Positions 15,219 to 24,386 of a stretch of 41,012 nt of DNA are shown in pieces. Below the pieces are notes generated by a model. It was not told where the DNA came from, did not search any database, and saw only the letters and a program-made list of their open reading frames with translations. A program made the position numbers and the translations under genes. Origin of the DNA: Microbacteriaceae bacterium PS02066 (GTDB lineage: Bacteria > Actinomycetota > Actinomycetes > Actinomycetales > Microbacteriaceae); assembly GCA_029959545.1 (NCBI GenBank), contig JASCPH010000026.1, positions 1 to 41,012 of the forward strand. Direction: 5' to 3'. The stretch's first letter is position 1. Every line of letters starts with the position of its first letter.

Positions 15219-15253
15219 GCACGAGATCACGGTCATTACCCGTGATCTCGTGC
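15219..15253. promoter_or_regulatory. Perfect 14-bp inverted repeat, probable operator
   Basis: GCACGAGATCACGG (15219-15232) and CCGTGATCTCGTGC (15240-15253) are perfect complements around TCATTAC. The minus strand of the spacer holds TAATGA, a possible -10 box, so a protein bound here would block a promoter reading toward the transglycosylase. A transcript hairpin is the alternative. Bases 15254-15375, up to the end of the YhgE gene, hold nothing else I can identify. Confidence 0.55.
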
Positions 15254-15375
15254 CGGAAATGGGCCCACGCGCCCGGAGGCTCCGCGTTCGCGCAGCGGGC
15301 GTGGAGTGGGCGTGGGGACAGTCTCGCGGTCTGGCGGAGGGGATCGCGAGGGATGCGGCGCGGCGGATGCCGGGG

Positions 15376-17229
15376 CTAGCCGATGAGGGAGGGGGCGAGG
15401 TCGCGGAGGGTGCGCTTGTGCGTCATCCGCGTCACGCCCAGAGCCGCGAGCACCAGGGCGCCCAGCATCCAGGTGACCAGCACCGTGATGTCGCTGCCGA
15501 TCCTGGCGATGTCGCCGCCGTACATGAGCTGTCTCATCGCATCGACGACGAAGCCCATCGGCAGCACATGATGAAGCCCCGTCAGCGGTGCCGGCAGGGT
15601 CTGCCACGGGAACGTGCCGCCCGCCGTCACGAGCTGCAGCACCATGAGCACGAGACCCAAGAACTGGCCGACCGATCCGAACCACACGTTCAGCGCGAGG
15701 ATGATGGCGGCGTACGTCAGCGAGGCGAGCACCATGATGCCGAGCGTCGCGAGCGGATTCGCGAATGTGAAGCCGAGCGCCAGCGACAGGACGCCGAACA
15801 GCGCGATCATCTGGATGCCGCCCAGAAGGCCCGGCGTCAGCCAGCCGGCCAGAGTGATGCGGATGGGGGAGTGCAGCGCCGTGACCGCGCGGCGCGAGAT
15901 CGGCTTCACGATCAGGAAGAGCGCGTAGATGCCGATCCAGCCCGCGAGCGAGGCGAAGAAGGGTGCGAGGCCTGCGCCGTAGTCGGCCGCCGCGGCGACC
16001 TTGCTCGATTCCACATCCACCGGATCGGCGATCGTGTCGGCCTGCTGCTCGCGCAGCGCGGCGTCGGAGTCGGGGATCTGCGCGACGCCGTCGGCGAGTC
16101 CGCTCGAGAGCTGATTGGCGCCGTCATCCAGCTGGGACAGACCGGAGGTGAGTGTGCCGGTGCCGTCGCGGAGCGCGGCCGCACCGTTCGCCGCGGATGC
16201 CGCGCCTTCGGCGAGCTGTGCGGAGCCGCTCGCGAGACTCGCCGCTCCCTGCGACACCTGCGCGGCGCCGGCGTTGAGCCGGTCGATCTGACTCACCGCG
16301 GACTGCACCCGATCGTTCGCCGACGACACATCGCTGCCGAGGGTGTCGAGGCGCGCGAGCACGGTGTTGATCTCGTCGGGAGTGAGCCCGCGCGCGGCGA
16401 GCTCGTCGGCGATCGCGGAACGTATGGCGGGCAGATCGTTCACCAGGCCCTGGGATGCGGTGGCCGCGCGGTCGGCGTAGCCGTCGAGCGTGGCCGTGCC
16501 AGCAGCCACCTGGCTCGCGCCGTCGGCGAGCTGTGACGCTCCGCCGGCCAGCTGCGAGGCGCCGGAGGAGAGCTGGGCCGTCCCGTCCGCGAGCTGGGAT
16601 GCGCCGTCGCCGAGCTTCTGGGATCCGGCGAGGGCCGATGCCGCGCCGTCGGCGAGCTGGGAGGCCCCGTCGGCCGCGGTGACGAGGTTGCCGCGGATGT
16701 CGCTGATCGCCGTCAGGAGGCGGCTCGCGGCCTGCGTGCCCACCAGCTTCGCCACCGAGGCGCGGATCTTCTCGATCGCCTGCGATCCGATCGTGGAGGC
16801 GAGGTAGTTGTTCGCGTCGTTGGTCGCGAGCTCCAGCCGCGCCTGTCGCGGGGAGGTGCCGGCGGCCGACTGGAGGGCGTCGGAGAAGTCGGCGGGAATC
16901 GTGACGGTGAAGTCCACCGCGCCGTGCTTCAGCGCGTCCTGGGCGCCGTCGGCGCTCATCCGCTGCCAGTCGAACGTGCCGTCCTTCACGAGGTTGTCGG
17001 CGACCTGGTCGCCGTAGTTCGTGGTTTCGCCGTTCTCGGTCACGCCCGCATCCAGCACGACGAGGCCGACAGGCACCTGGTCGAGGCGGCCGTACGGATC
17101 CTGGTTTGCCCAGAGGTAGAGGCCGCCGTAGAGCACGGGCACGCACATAAGGGCGATCAGAGCGATGACCGACATCTTCGTGGACGTCAGTCGGCGCAGC
17201 TCCGCCGTGATCATCGCGGGAACCTTCAT
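15376..17229 (-). CDS. YhgE/Pip-family membrane protein
   Basis: The 617-residue protein has one N-terminal helix (VIALIALMCVPVLYGGLYLW), a large extracytoplasmic region of about 370 residues, and five or six C-terminal helices of the ABC-2 type (from about residue 425). The extracytoplasmic part begins with the conserved YhgE segment, for example VPVGLVVLDAG, and DFTVTIPADFS. A long series of seven-residue repeats follows (units such as GASQLAD, about 185-265 and again 320-390), predicting an alpha-helical stalk. Members include phage infection protein Pip and EsaA-like proteins. It overlaps the preceding ABC-ATPase-like gene by ATGA, and the set is controlled by a TetR gene. The transported substrate is unknown; export of a lipid or drug is plausible. 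Confidence 0.92.
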   Translation of the reverse strand: MKVPAMITAELRRLTSTKMSVIALIALMCVPVLYGGLYLWANQDPYGRLDQVPVGLVVLDAGVTENGETTNYGDQVADNLVKDGTFDWQRMSADGAQDALKHGAVDFTVTIPADFSDALQSAAGTSPRQARLELATNDANNYLASTIGSQAIEKIRASVAKLVGTQAASRLLTAISDIRGNLVTAADGASQLADGAASALAGSQKLGDGASQLADGTAQLSSGASQLAGGASQLADGASQVAAGTATLDGYADRAATASQGLVNDLPAIRSAIADELAARGLTPDEINTVLARLDTLGSDVSSANDRVQSAVSQIDRLNAGAAQVSQGAASLASGSAQLAEGAASAANGAAALRDGTGTLTSGLSQLDDGANQLSSGLADGVAQIPDSDAALREQQADTIADPVDVESSKVAAAADYGAGLAPFFASLAGWIGIYALFLIVKPISRRAVTALHSPIRITLAGWLTPGLLGGIQMIALFGVLSLALGFTFANPLATLGIMVLASLTYAAIILALNVWFGSVGQFLGLVLMVLQLVTAGGTFPWQTLPAPLTGLHHVLPMGFVVDAMRQLMYGGDIARIGSDITVLVTWMLGALVLAALGVTRMTHKRTLRDLAPSLIG

Positions 17230-17855
17230 CGCGCCACCTCCGTCTCATCCAGCTCTGCTCGTGCGGCTCGACCTGCGAGCACCGCCCCCGCCGCTTGCCC
17301 TGCGATCACCAGCACCGCGAGCCCGCGTCCGGCGAACTCCTCCGCCAGCTCCCACCACACGTGCGGGTCGCCGCCGTGTCGGTCGGGGGAGACGAGCACG
17401 AGAGCCTCCACATCCGGGCGCAGCACGGTGAGCTCCAGCAGGATGCGCAACCGGTCCGCGGGGGCGACGTCGGCGATGGGGGTGCGGGAGATCTCCAGCA
17501 GTCCCGACTCGGTCAACCATCCCTTCGTCGCGAGCGGGTTCGACGGGCGCCCCGCGAACATGAGTTCCTCGGAGACGACCGTGAACACCGTGACGTTGGG
17601 AGCGGGATCCGACACGTCGGGTGCGTCGACGAGGGCGACCTTGCGACGTACTGCGGAGTTGTCTTCCGCGCCGCCGATCAGCACCACGCCGGTGTCGGGC
17701 CGCATCCGCCCGCTCGCGATGAGTCCGAGTACCGTCGGGCGCTGCTCGGTCTCCGCGGTCGCGAGTCTCGCGCTGCCGGTCTCATAGGCGAGGGACACGG
17801 GCGCGAGGGCCTGGCCGCCGCGCCCCTTGCTGACGCTGATCGCCTCGACGCGCAT
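17226..17855 (-). CDS. ABC-ATPase-like protein lacking nucleotide-binding motifs
   Basis: The 209-residue protein follows the layout of an ABC ATPase: a first strand MRVEAISVSKGRGGQALAPV, then VLGLIASGRMRPDTGVVLIGG, then RRKVALVDAP, and a Walker B-like strand EALVLVSPD. The functional residues are missing. Where GxxGxGKST should be there is TAETEQRPT (about 33-41), the LSGGQ signature is replaced by VAPAD, and the Walker B aspartate and glutamate are absent. It should therefore not hydrolyse ATP in the normal way. It sits between TetR (1-base overlap) and YhgE (4-base overlap), so it is probably a partner of the YhgE protein. The frame is intact and codon use matches the neighbours, so it is not a decaying pseudogene. 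Confidence 0.8.
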   Translation of the reverse strand: MRVEAISVSKGRGGQALAPVSLAYETGSARLATAETEQRPTVLGLIASGRMRPDTGVVLIGGAEDNSAVRRKVALVDAPDVSDPAPNVTVFTVVSEELMFAGRPSNPLATKGWLTESGLLEISRTPIADVAPADRLRILLELTVLRPDVEALVLVSPDRHGGDPHVWWELAEEFAGRGLAVLVIAGQAAGAVLAGRAARAELDETEVAR

Positions 17856-18472
17856 CAGTCCTCCTCCGCCAGCTCGGGGTGGGCCTCGAGCAGAACGTCC
17901 GTCTCGCGCCAGGAGAGTCCGGCGATACTGAGCACCGTACGCACCGCGAGCCCGCGCGCGTGCGAACTCGCCGCATCGATGCGGGTGATCACCATGCGCG
18001 CCGCCTCTTCGATGAGCCGCGCGAGCGTCGCCGGCGTCAGGTCGGTGCGCAGCGTCCCGGCATCCTGACCCTCGCGCACGATCGCCATCAGACGGCGCCG
18101 GACGGGAGCCAGGATGTAGGCGGTCTGCTCGATGTGCGTGTCGTCGAGCGCCAGGGATGCGGCGACCTGCACCTGCGCGGCCTCGTCCCACAGGCGCGCC
18201 GCGAGGCGTGCCAGGGCGACAGGCGCGGGCTCGTCGGTGACGGTCTCGGCGGCGAGGGCATTGAAGCGCTCGGCGCCGGAGCGGACGAGCTCGGCGACGA
18301 GGGCACCCCGATCGGGGAAGTGGCCGTACACAGCGCGGCGGCTGACGCCCGCCGCCTCGGCGATCGAGGCGATGGATGCGCGCGGGTCGCGCGCGATCAG
18401 AGAAGTGGCGGCTGCGACGAGCGCTGCGCGGTTGCGCAGGGCGTCAGGGCGCGACGAAACAGCGGTGGGCAT
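17855..18472 (-). CDS. TetR-family regulator of the YhgE operon
   Basis: The 205-residue protein has an N-terminal TetR helix-turn-helix (IASIAEAAGVSRRAVYGHFPDRGALVAE as two segments, residues about 33-60) and an all-helical ligand domain. ATG 18472 is chosen because the HTH begins about 10-15 residues later and TAGACT lies seven bases upstream. Frames further upstream would include the operator. It is the first gene of a three-gene operon with the ABC-like and YhgE genes. A near-ideal palindrome covers its promoter, so it should repress itself and the operon until a ligand, perhaps the exported compound, is bound. Confidence 0.9.
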   Translation of the reverse strand: MPTAVSSRPDALRNRAALVAAATSLIARDPRASIASIAEAAGVSRRAVYGHFPDRGALVAELVRSGAERFNALAAETVTDEPAPVALARLAARLWDEAAQVQVAASLALDDTHIEQTAYILAPVRRRLMAIVREGQDAGTLRTDLTPATLARLIEEAARMVITRIDAASSHARGLAVRTVLSIAGLSWRETDVLLEAHPELAEED

Positions 18473-18479
18473 GACGAGG

Positions 18480-18515
18480 AGTCTACGTCCGAAATTGCAC
18501 AGGTATGTGCAATTT
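18480..18515 (-). promoter_or_regulatory. TetR promoter and palindromic operator
   Basis: AAATTGCACA (18492-18501) and TGTGCAATTT (18506-18515) are perfect complements around GGTA, a classic TetR-type operator. On the minus strand TAGACT (18480-18485) is the -10 box, seven bases before the ATG, and the palindrome covers the spacer and -35 area. Because it begins only seven bases after the argG stop, its RNA hairpin may also end the argG transcript. Confidence 0.8.
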
Positions 18516-18521
18516 ATCCGA

Positions 18522-20682
<2,161 letters not shown>

Positions 20683-20688
20683 GCAGTC

Positions 20689-20694
20689 AGCGTA
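20689..20694 (-). promoter_or_regulatory. -10 box of cyclophilin gene, leaderless arrangement
   Basis: TACGCT on the minus strand ends six bases before the ATG at 20682; it matches TANNNT but not the stronger TAGNNT form. Confidence 0.45.
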
Positions 20695-20778
20695 TCCGTG
20701 CGTATGGGATGCGCGCGGTGCGGCCCGCATCCGGTGTCGCTGCGGCGGGTCGGCGTGTGTGTGGGCCGGGCTGGGTGC

Positions 20779-20886
20779 GTGGGGTGCCGGGTGCGGGCCC
20801 AGATCTTGGCTCCCGTCACACTTTTGCGCAGATGCGGCAGTTGTTCTCTGGCGCGGGTGCGCAAATGTGTGGCAGATGCGCAACTG
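20779..20886. repeat. Intergenic repeat-like region, copy A
   Basis: The 254-base gap between the cyclophilin and ABC ATPase genes holds a box at 20779-20799 containing GGGGTGCCGGGTGCGGGCC. It differs at two bases from a box in another intergenic gap at 40252-40272. To its right are TTTGCGCA (20823-20830) and its complement TGCGCAAA (20858-20865), a third TGCGCA (20877-20882), two AGATGCG words and CAGTTG/CAACTG. The area could form a cruciform or carry regulator sites. No coding potential was seen. Confidence 0.4.
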
Positions 20887-20936
20887 CGACGCAACTCGGG
20901 CAAACGGGAGTGAGCACCCGGCGCGGGCACCGCGGG

Positions 20937-21692
20937 TCAGCGGGGAAGGCGGGGGACGGCGGCGACGAGTTCGCGGGCGTAGGGGGTCTCGGCGGCGGTG
21001 AGGATGCGGGCGGTCGGCGCCTCTTCCACGACGCGGCCGTGCTGCAGCACCACCGTCCGCTCGCACAGGGCGGCGACGGCGCCGAGGTCGTGCGAGACCA
21101 TCACCAGCGCGAGGCCCGTCTCCTCGCGCAGGCGCGCGAGCAGTTCGATGACCTGCACGCGCGTCGTCACATCCAGCGCGCTCACCGGCTCGTCGGCGAG
21201 GAGCATGCGCGGGCGCGACACGATCGCTCGGGCGATCGCGATGCGCTGACGCTGACCGCCCGAGAACTCGTGCGGGTAGCGCTGGAGGGTGTCCGGAGAG
21301 AGCCCCACGGCGGCGACCGCCTCGGCGACGCGGGTTGCCGCATCCGCTCCTGACGCCAGACCCAGCGAGCGCAGCGGCTCGCCGACGATCCGATCGATGC
21401 GCTGGCGGGGATCGAGCGAGGAGTACGGATCCTGGAAGACGGGCTGCACGCTCGCGCGGAAGCGCCGCATGAGCGCGCGATCGCGCAAGGCGAGGGGCGC
21501 GCCGTCGAATCGCACCTCGCCGTCGCGCGGACGTGACAGCCCCAGCAGCAGGCGCAGGATCGTGGACTTGCCCGCTCCCGACTCGCCGACCAGACCGACG
21601 GACTCGCCCGCACCGACGGCGAGCGACACGTCTTCGAGAACCGTCTGCGATCCGTACGCGAACCCCACCGCGCGAAGTTCCAGCACGCTCAT
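20937..21692 (-). CDS. Peptide-type ABC importer ATPase (DppF/OppF-like)
   Basis: The 251-residue ATPase has Walker A GESGAGKST (36-44), the Q-loop region PVFQDPYSSLDPRQR, signature FSGGQRQRIAIARA, Walker B MLLADEPVSALD and switch histidine VMVSHD. The PYSSLDPR motif marks the OppF/DppF group. It is somewhat shorter than OppF (about 320) because it lacks the C-terminal oligopeptide extension with the iron-sulfur cysteines. It is the last gene of a five-gene importer operon and overlaps the preceding ATPase by ATGA. Confidence 0.93.
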   Translation of the reverse strand: MSVLELRAVGFAYGSQTVLEDVSLAVGAGESVGLVGESGAGKSTILRLLLGLSRPRDGEVRFDGAPLALRDRALMRRFRASVQPVFQDPYSSLDPRQRIDRIVGEPLRSLGLASGADAATRVAEAVAAVGLSPDTLQRYPHEFSGGQRQRIAIARAIVSRPRMLLADEPVSALDVTTRVQVIELLARLREETGLALVMVSHDLGAVAALCERTVVLQHGRVVEEAPTARILTAAETPYARELVAAVPRLPR

Positions 21693-22498
21693 CGCGCACC
21701 CCCTTCGTCTCGCGCACCCGCGTCGAGGGCTGTGTCGAGGATGCGGGCGCTGCCGATCAGCTGCGCCGTGTACGGGTGTGCGGGCTCCGTGAGCACCGAG
21801 GCGACCGTTCCCTGCTCGATCATCGCGCCCTGGCGCAGCACGATCACGCGCTCGGCCATGCGGGAGATCACCGCGAGGTCGTGACTGATGAACAGCAGCG
21901 CCATGCCCCGATCGTCGACCAGACGCTCGAGCAGCGCGAGGACGCCGTCCTGCACCGTGACGTCCAGGGCCGTGGTCGGCTCGTCCGCGATGAGCAGGCG
22001 CGGCTGGGCCGCCAGCGCGATGGCGATGGCGATCCGCTGCCGTTGCCCGCCCGACAGCTCGTGCGGGTATGCCCGTGCGATCCGGGTGTCGGGCAGGGCG
22101 ACCTCGGCCAGCGCGGCGGCGACCGCCTCGCGCAGCGGCGCGCCGCGCAGGCCCCGCCAGCGCCGCAGCGGTTCGGCGATCTGATTGCCCACGCGCATCA
22201 GCGGATCGAGGGCGGTCAGCGGCTCCTGGAACACGATCTGTGCGACCGGGCCCCGCAGGCTCCGCAGGTCCGCATCCCGCGCACCGACGACCTCCCGGTC
22301 GTCGAGCCGGATCGAGCCGGATGCGGACAGGGCCTCCGGCAGCAGACCCAGCACCGCGAGGGCGGTCAGCGACTTGCCGGACCCGGACTCGCCGATCACC
22401 CCGACGCGCTCGCCGGGTGCGACCTCGAACGAGATGTCGCGCACGGGCGTCGCACGAGCCGCGCGCACCGAGAGGCCGTTCACCGAGAGAAGGCTCAT
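21689..22498 (-). CDS. Peptide-type ABC importer ATPase (DppD/OppD-like)
   Basis: The 269-residue ATPase has Walker A GESGSGKS (36-43), VFQEPLTALDPLMRVGNQI after the Q-loop, signature LSGGQRQRIAIA, Walker B LLIADEPTTALD and FISHDLAV. The ALDP-MRVG segment is typical of the OppD partner. It forms the heterodimeric motor with the next ATPase. Start ATG 22498 overlaps the permease stop. Longer upstream reading belongs to another frame's sequence and lacks family similarity. Confidence 0.93.
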   Translation of the reverse strand: MSLLSVNGLSVRAARATPVRDISFEVAPGERVGVIGESGSGKSLTALAVLGLLPEALSASGSIRLDDREVVGARDADLRSLRGPVAQIVFQEPLTALDPLMRVGNQIAEPLRRWRGLRGAPLREAVAAALAEVALPDTRIARAYPHELSGGQRQRIAIAIALAAQPRLLIADEPTTALDVTVQDGVLALLERLVDDRGMALLFISHDLAVISRMAERVIVLRQGAMIEQGTVASVLTEPAHPYTAQLIGSARILDTALDAGARDEGGAR

Positions 22499-23367
22499 CT
22501 CGACCTCCGTCTGGTCGGGTCGGTCCACTCGCGCAGCCCGTCGGCGAGGAAGTTGATGCCGAGCACGAGCGCCACGATCGCGATGCCGGGGGCGATGGCG
22601 CCGACGGGAGCGGTCAGCACGGTTCCCTGCGCCTCCTGGAGCATGCGCCCCCACGACGCGTTGGGGGGCGGGGCACCGAGCCCCAGGTACGACAGGCTCG
22701 CCTCCGCGAGCACCGCGATGCCGAACTGCAGCGCGAGACTCACGAGCAGCGTCGGGGCGATGTTGGGCAGCACGTGCTGCCGGATGATGCCGCCCAGCCG
22801 TGTTCCGCTCGTGCGCGCGGCGATCACGTACTGCTCGCCGAGAACGCGACGCGCCAGGATGCGGGTGAGCCGCGCCACCACGGCCGACATCGCCAGTCCG
22901 ATCGCGAGGATCGCCGAGAACAGCGACGGGCCCTGCACGGCGACCACGAGCATCGCCAGCAGCAGCACGGGGAACGCGATCACCACGTCGAGCGCCGCCG
23001 AAAGCGTGTCGTCGAGCCAGGGTCGGGCGAACGCGGCGACGAGCCCCAACGAGATCCCGATCACGGCGGCGATCAGCACCGCGCCGGCGCCGACCGTCAG
23101 AGCGATGCGGGCGCCGACCATGAGCTGACTCAGCAGGTCGCGTCCCAGGCGATCGGTGCCGAGCAGGTGCGCGGGGCTCGGGGATTCGAGCCGGTCACCG
23201 CTGATGTCGCTCAGCGGGTAGGGCAGCCAGACGAGGGAGACGACCGCGGTGAGCACGACGAGTCCCACCAGCACGATCCCGATGATCAGCGTCGCGTGGG
23301 GGCGGCGCCGCCGGGCGGATGCGGTGGCGACCGCATCCGTCTGCGCCTTCAGAGCCGCCCCGCTCAT
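22495..23367 (-). CDS. Peptide-type ABC importer permease (DppC/OppC-like)
   Basis: The 290-residue permease has an N-terminal helix (TLIIGIVLVGLVVLTAVVSL), the OppC motif HLLGTDRLGRDLLSQLMVGAR, and a BPD_transp_1 domain with the EAA loop EQYVIAARTSGTRLGGIIRQHVLPN (two parts). The end, SYLGLGAPPPNASWGRML, is also typical. It pairs with the DppB-like permease upstream, overlapping by ATGA, and its own stop overlaps the ATPase start. Confidence 0.93.
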   Translation of the reverse strand: MSGAALKAQTDAVATASARRRRPHATLIIGIVLVGLVVLTAVVSLVWLPYPLSDISGDRLESPSPAHLLGTDRLGRDLLSQLMVGARIALTVGAGAVLIAAVIGISLGLVAAFARPWLDDTLSAALDVVIAFPVLLLAMLVVAVQGPSLFSAILAIGLAMSAVVARLTRILARRVLGEQYVIAARTSGTRLGGIIRQHVLPNIAPTLLVSLALQFGIAVLAEASLSYLGLGAPPPNASWGRMLQEAQGTVLTAPVGAIAPGIAIVALVLGINFLADGLREWTDPTRRRSR

Positions 23368-24335
23368 CGGTTGCCCGAGACGCTCGTGCGCAGGCGCGGG
23401 TCGATCAGGCGCTGCACCACGTCGGCGGCGAACCCGACGAGCAGCACGAACAGGGTGCTGACCACGAGGACGCCCTGGATGTTCGCGAAGTCGTGCTGCT
23501 CGATGCCGGTGAGCAGCATGCTGCCGAGTCCCGGCAGCGTGAACACGCTCTCGACGACCACCGCGCCCAGCAGCGTCGTCGACAGCTCGATGCCGAGGAC
23601 GGCGACGACCGGCACGGCGCCGTTTCGCACCCCGTGACGCAGAAGCGCCTCGGCGCGCGAGGCGCCGCCCGCCCGGGCGGTGCGCAGGTAGTCGCTGCCG
23701 AGCACGTCGAGGGTCGCGGCGCGCACATAGCGGCTGAGTGACGCGCTCATCACGATCGCGATCGTGATGACGGGCAGGGTCAGTGAGCGCAGTGCATCGG
23801 CCGGATCCTCCCAGTCGTGGCGGGGGAACCCGCCCGAGGGAAGCAGACCCAGTTGCAGGGCGAAGATCCACACCAGGATGACGCCGACCCAGAAGACGGG
23901 AACGGCGACACCGAGCTGTGCGAAGCCGGACAGGAGGATGCCGTACCACCGGTCGGCCTTCACCGCGGCGGTGATGCCCACGATGAGCGAGACGACGAGG
24001 GCGAGGCCGAAGGCGAGCAGGGTGAGCGGGAGCGTGATCGCGAGGCGCGCCGCGACCTCGTCGCCGACGGACCGCGAGGAGATGTACGACTCGCCGAGGT
24101 CGAGGCGCAACAGCTGCGCGGCCCAGGTCGCGAACTGCTGGACGAGCGGCTGGTCGGAGCCGACCTGGGCGCGGGCCGCCGCGATCTGCTCCGGCGTCGC
24201 ATCCACCGAGAGCAGGGCGTTCGCGGGGTCGCCGGGCAGCAGCCGCAGCAGGACGAAGATGACGACCATGGCGACGACGAGGGAGACCGCGAGGAACGCG
24301 GCCCGACGCAGCAGATAGACGACCATGGGGTTCAC
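23364..24335 (-). CDS. Peptide-type ABC importer permease (DppB/OppB-like)
   Basis: The 323-residue permease has the OppB N-terminus with a first helix (AFLAVSLVVAMVVIFVLLRL) followed by PGDPA, then a BPD_transp_1 domain. It shows VPVFWVGVILVWIFALQLGLLPSGG and the EAA loop SDYLRTARAGGASRAEALLRHG, with ESVFTLPGLGSMLLTGI. The start is ATG 24335 or ATG 24326. It lies 51 bases downstream of the binding-protein gene, separated by a strong hairpin. Confidence 0.92.
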   Translation of the reverse strand: MNPMVVYLLRRAAFLAVSLVVAMVVIFVLLRLLPGDPANALLSVDATPEQIAAARAQVGSDQPLVQQFATWAAQLLRLDLGESYISSRSVGDEVAARLAITLPLTLLAFGLALVVSLIVGITAAVKADRWYGILLSGFAQLGVAVPVFWVGVILVWIFALQLGLLPSGGFPRHDWEDPADALRSLTLPVITIAIVMSASLSRYVRAATLDVLGSDYLRTARAGGASRAEALLRHGVRNGAVPVVAVLGIELSTTLLGAVVVESVFTLPGLGSMLLTGIEQHDFANIQGVLVVSTLFVLLVGFAADVVQRLIDPRLRTSVSGNR

Positions 24336-24342
24336 CGGGAAT

Positions 24343-24381
24343 GGATGATGCCGCCGACCCGGTCGGTCGGCGGCATCATCC
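24343..24381 (-). terminator. Intercistronic 17-bp hairpin between binding protein and permease genes
   Basis: GGATGATGCCGCCGACC (24343-24359) and GGTCGGCGGCATCATCC (24365-24381) pair perfectly around a five-base loop, starting five bases after the binding-protein stop. No T run follows. In importers, such a stem partly ends transcription or protects the upstream message, giving more binding protein than permease. Confidence 0.8.
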
Positions 24382-24386
24382 GTGGA

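Noticed and set aside
14956..15260. c-di-AMP (ydaO-type) riboswitch before the transglycosylase gene
   Set aside because: This riboswitch class often precedes wall-lytic genes in Actinobacteria, so I looked for its conserved blocks on the minus strand. They are absent; only the 14-bp inverted repeat and ordinary small stems are present.
14245..16536. 763-codon open frame on the plus strand opposite the transglycosylase and YhgE genes
   Set aside because: The translation is Arg/Gly/His-rich without domain features, and it is antisense to two genes with strong family evidence and normal codon pattern.
16499..16680. Tandem DNA repeat in the YhgE gene
   Set aside because: The periodicity comes from seven-residue coiled-coil repeats (SQLADG-type); codons vary between units, so it is a protein repeat, not a DNA satellite.
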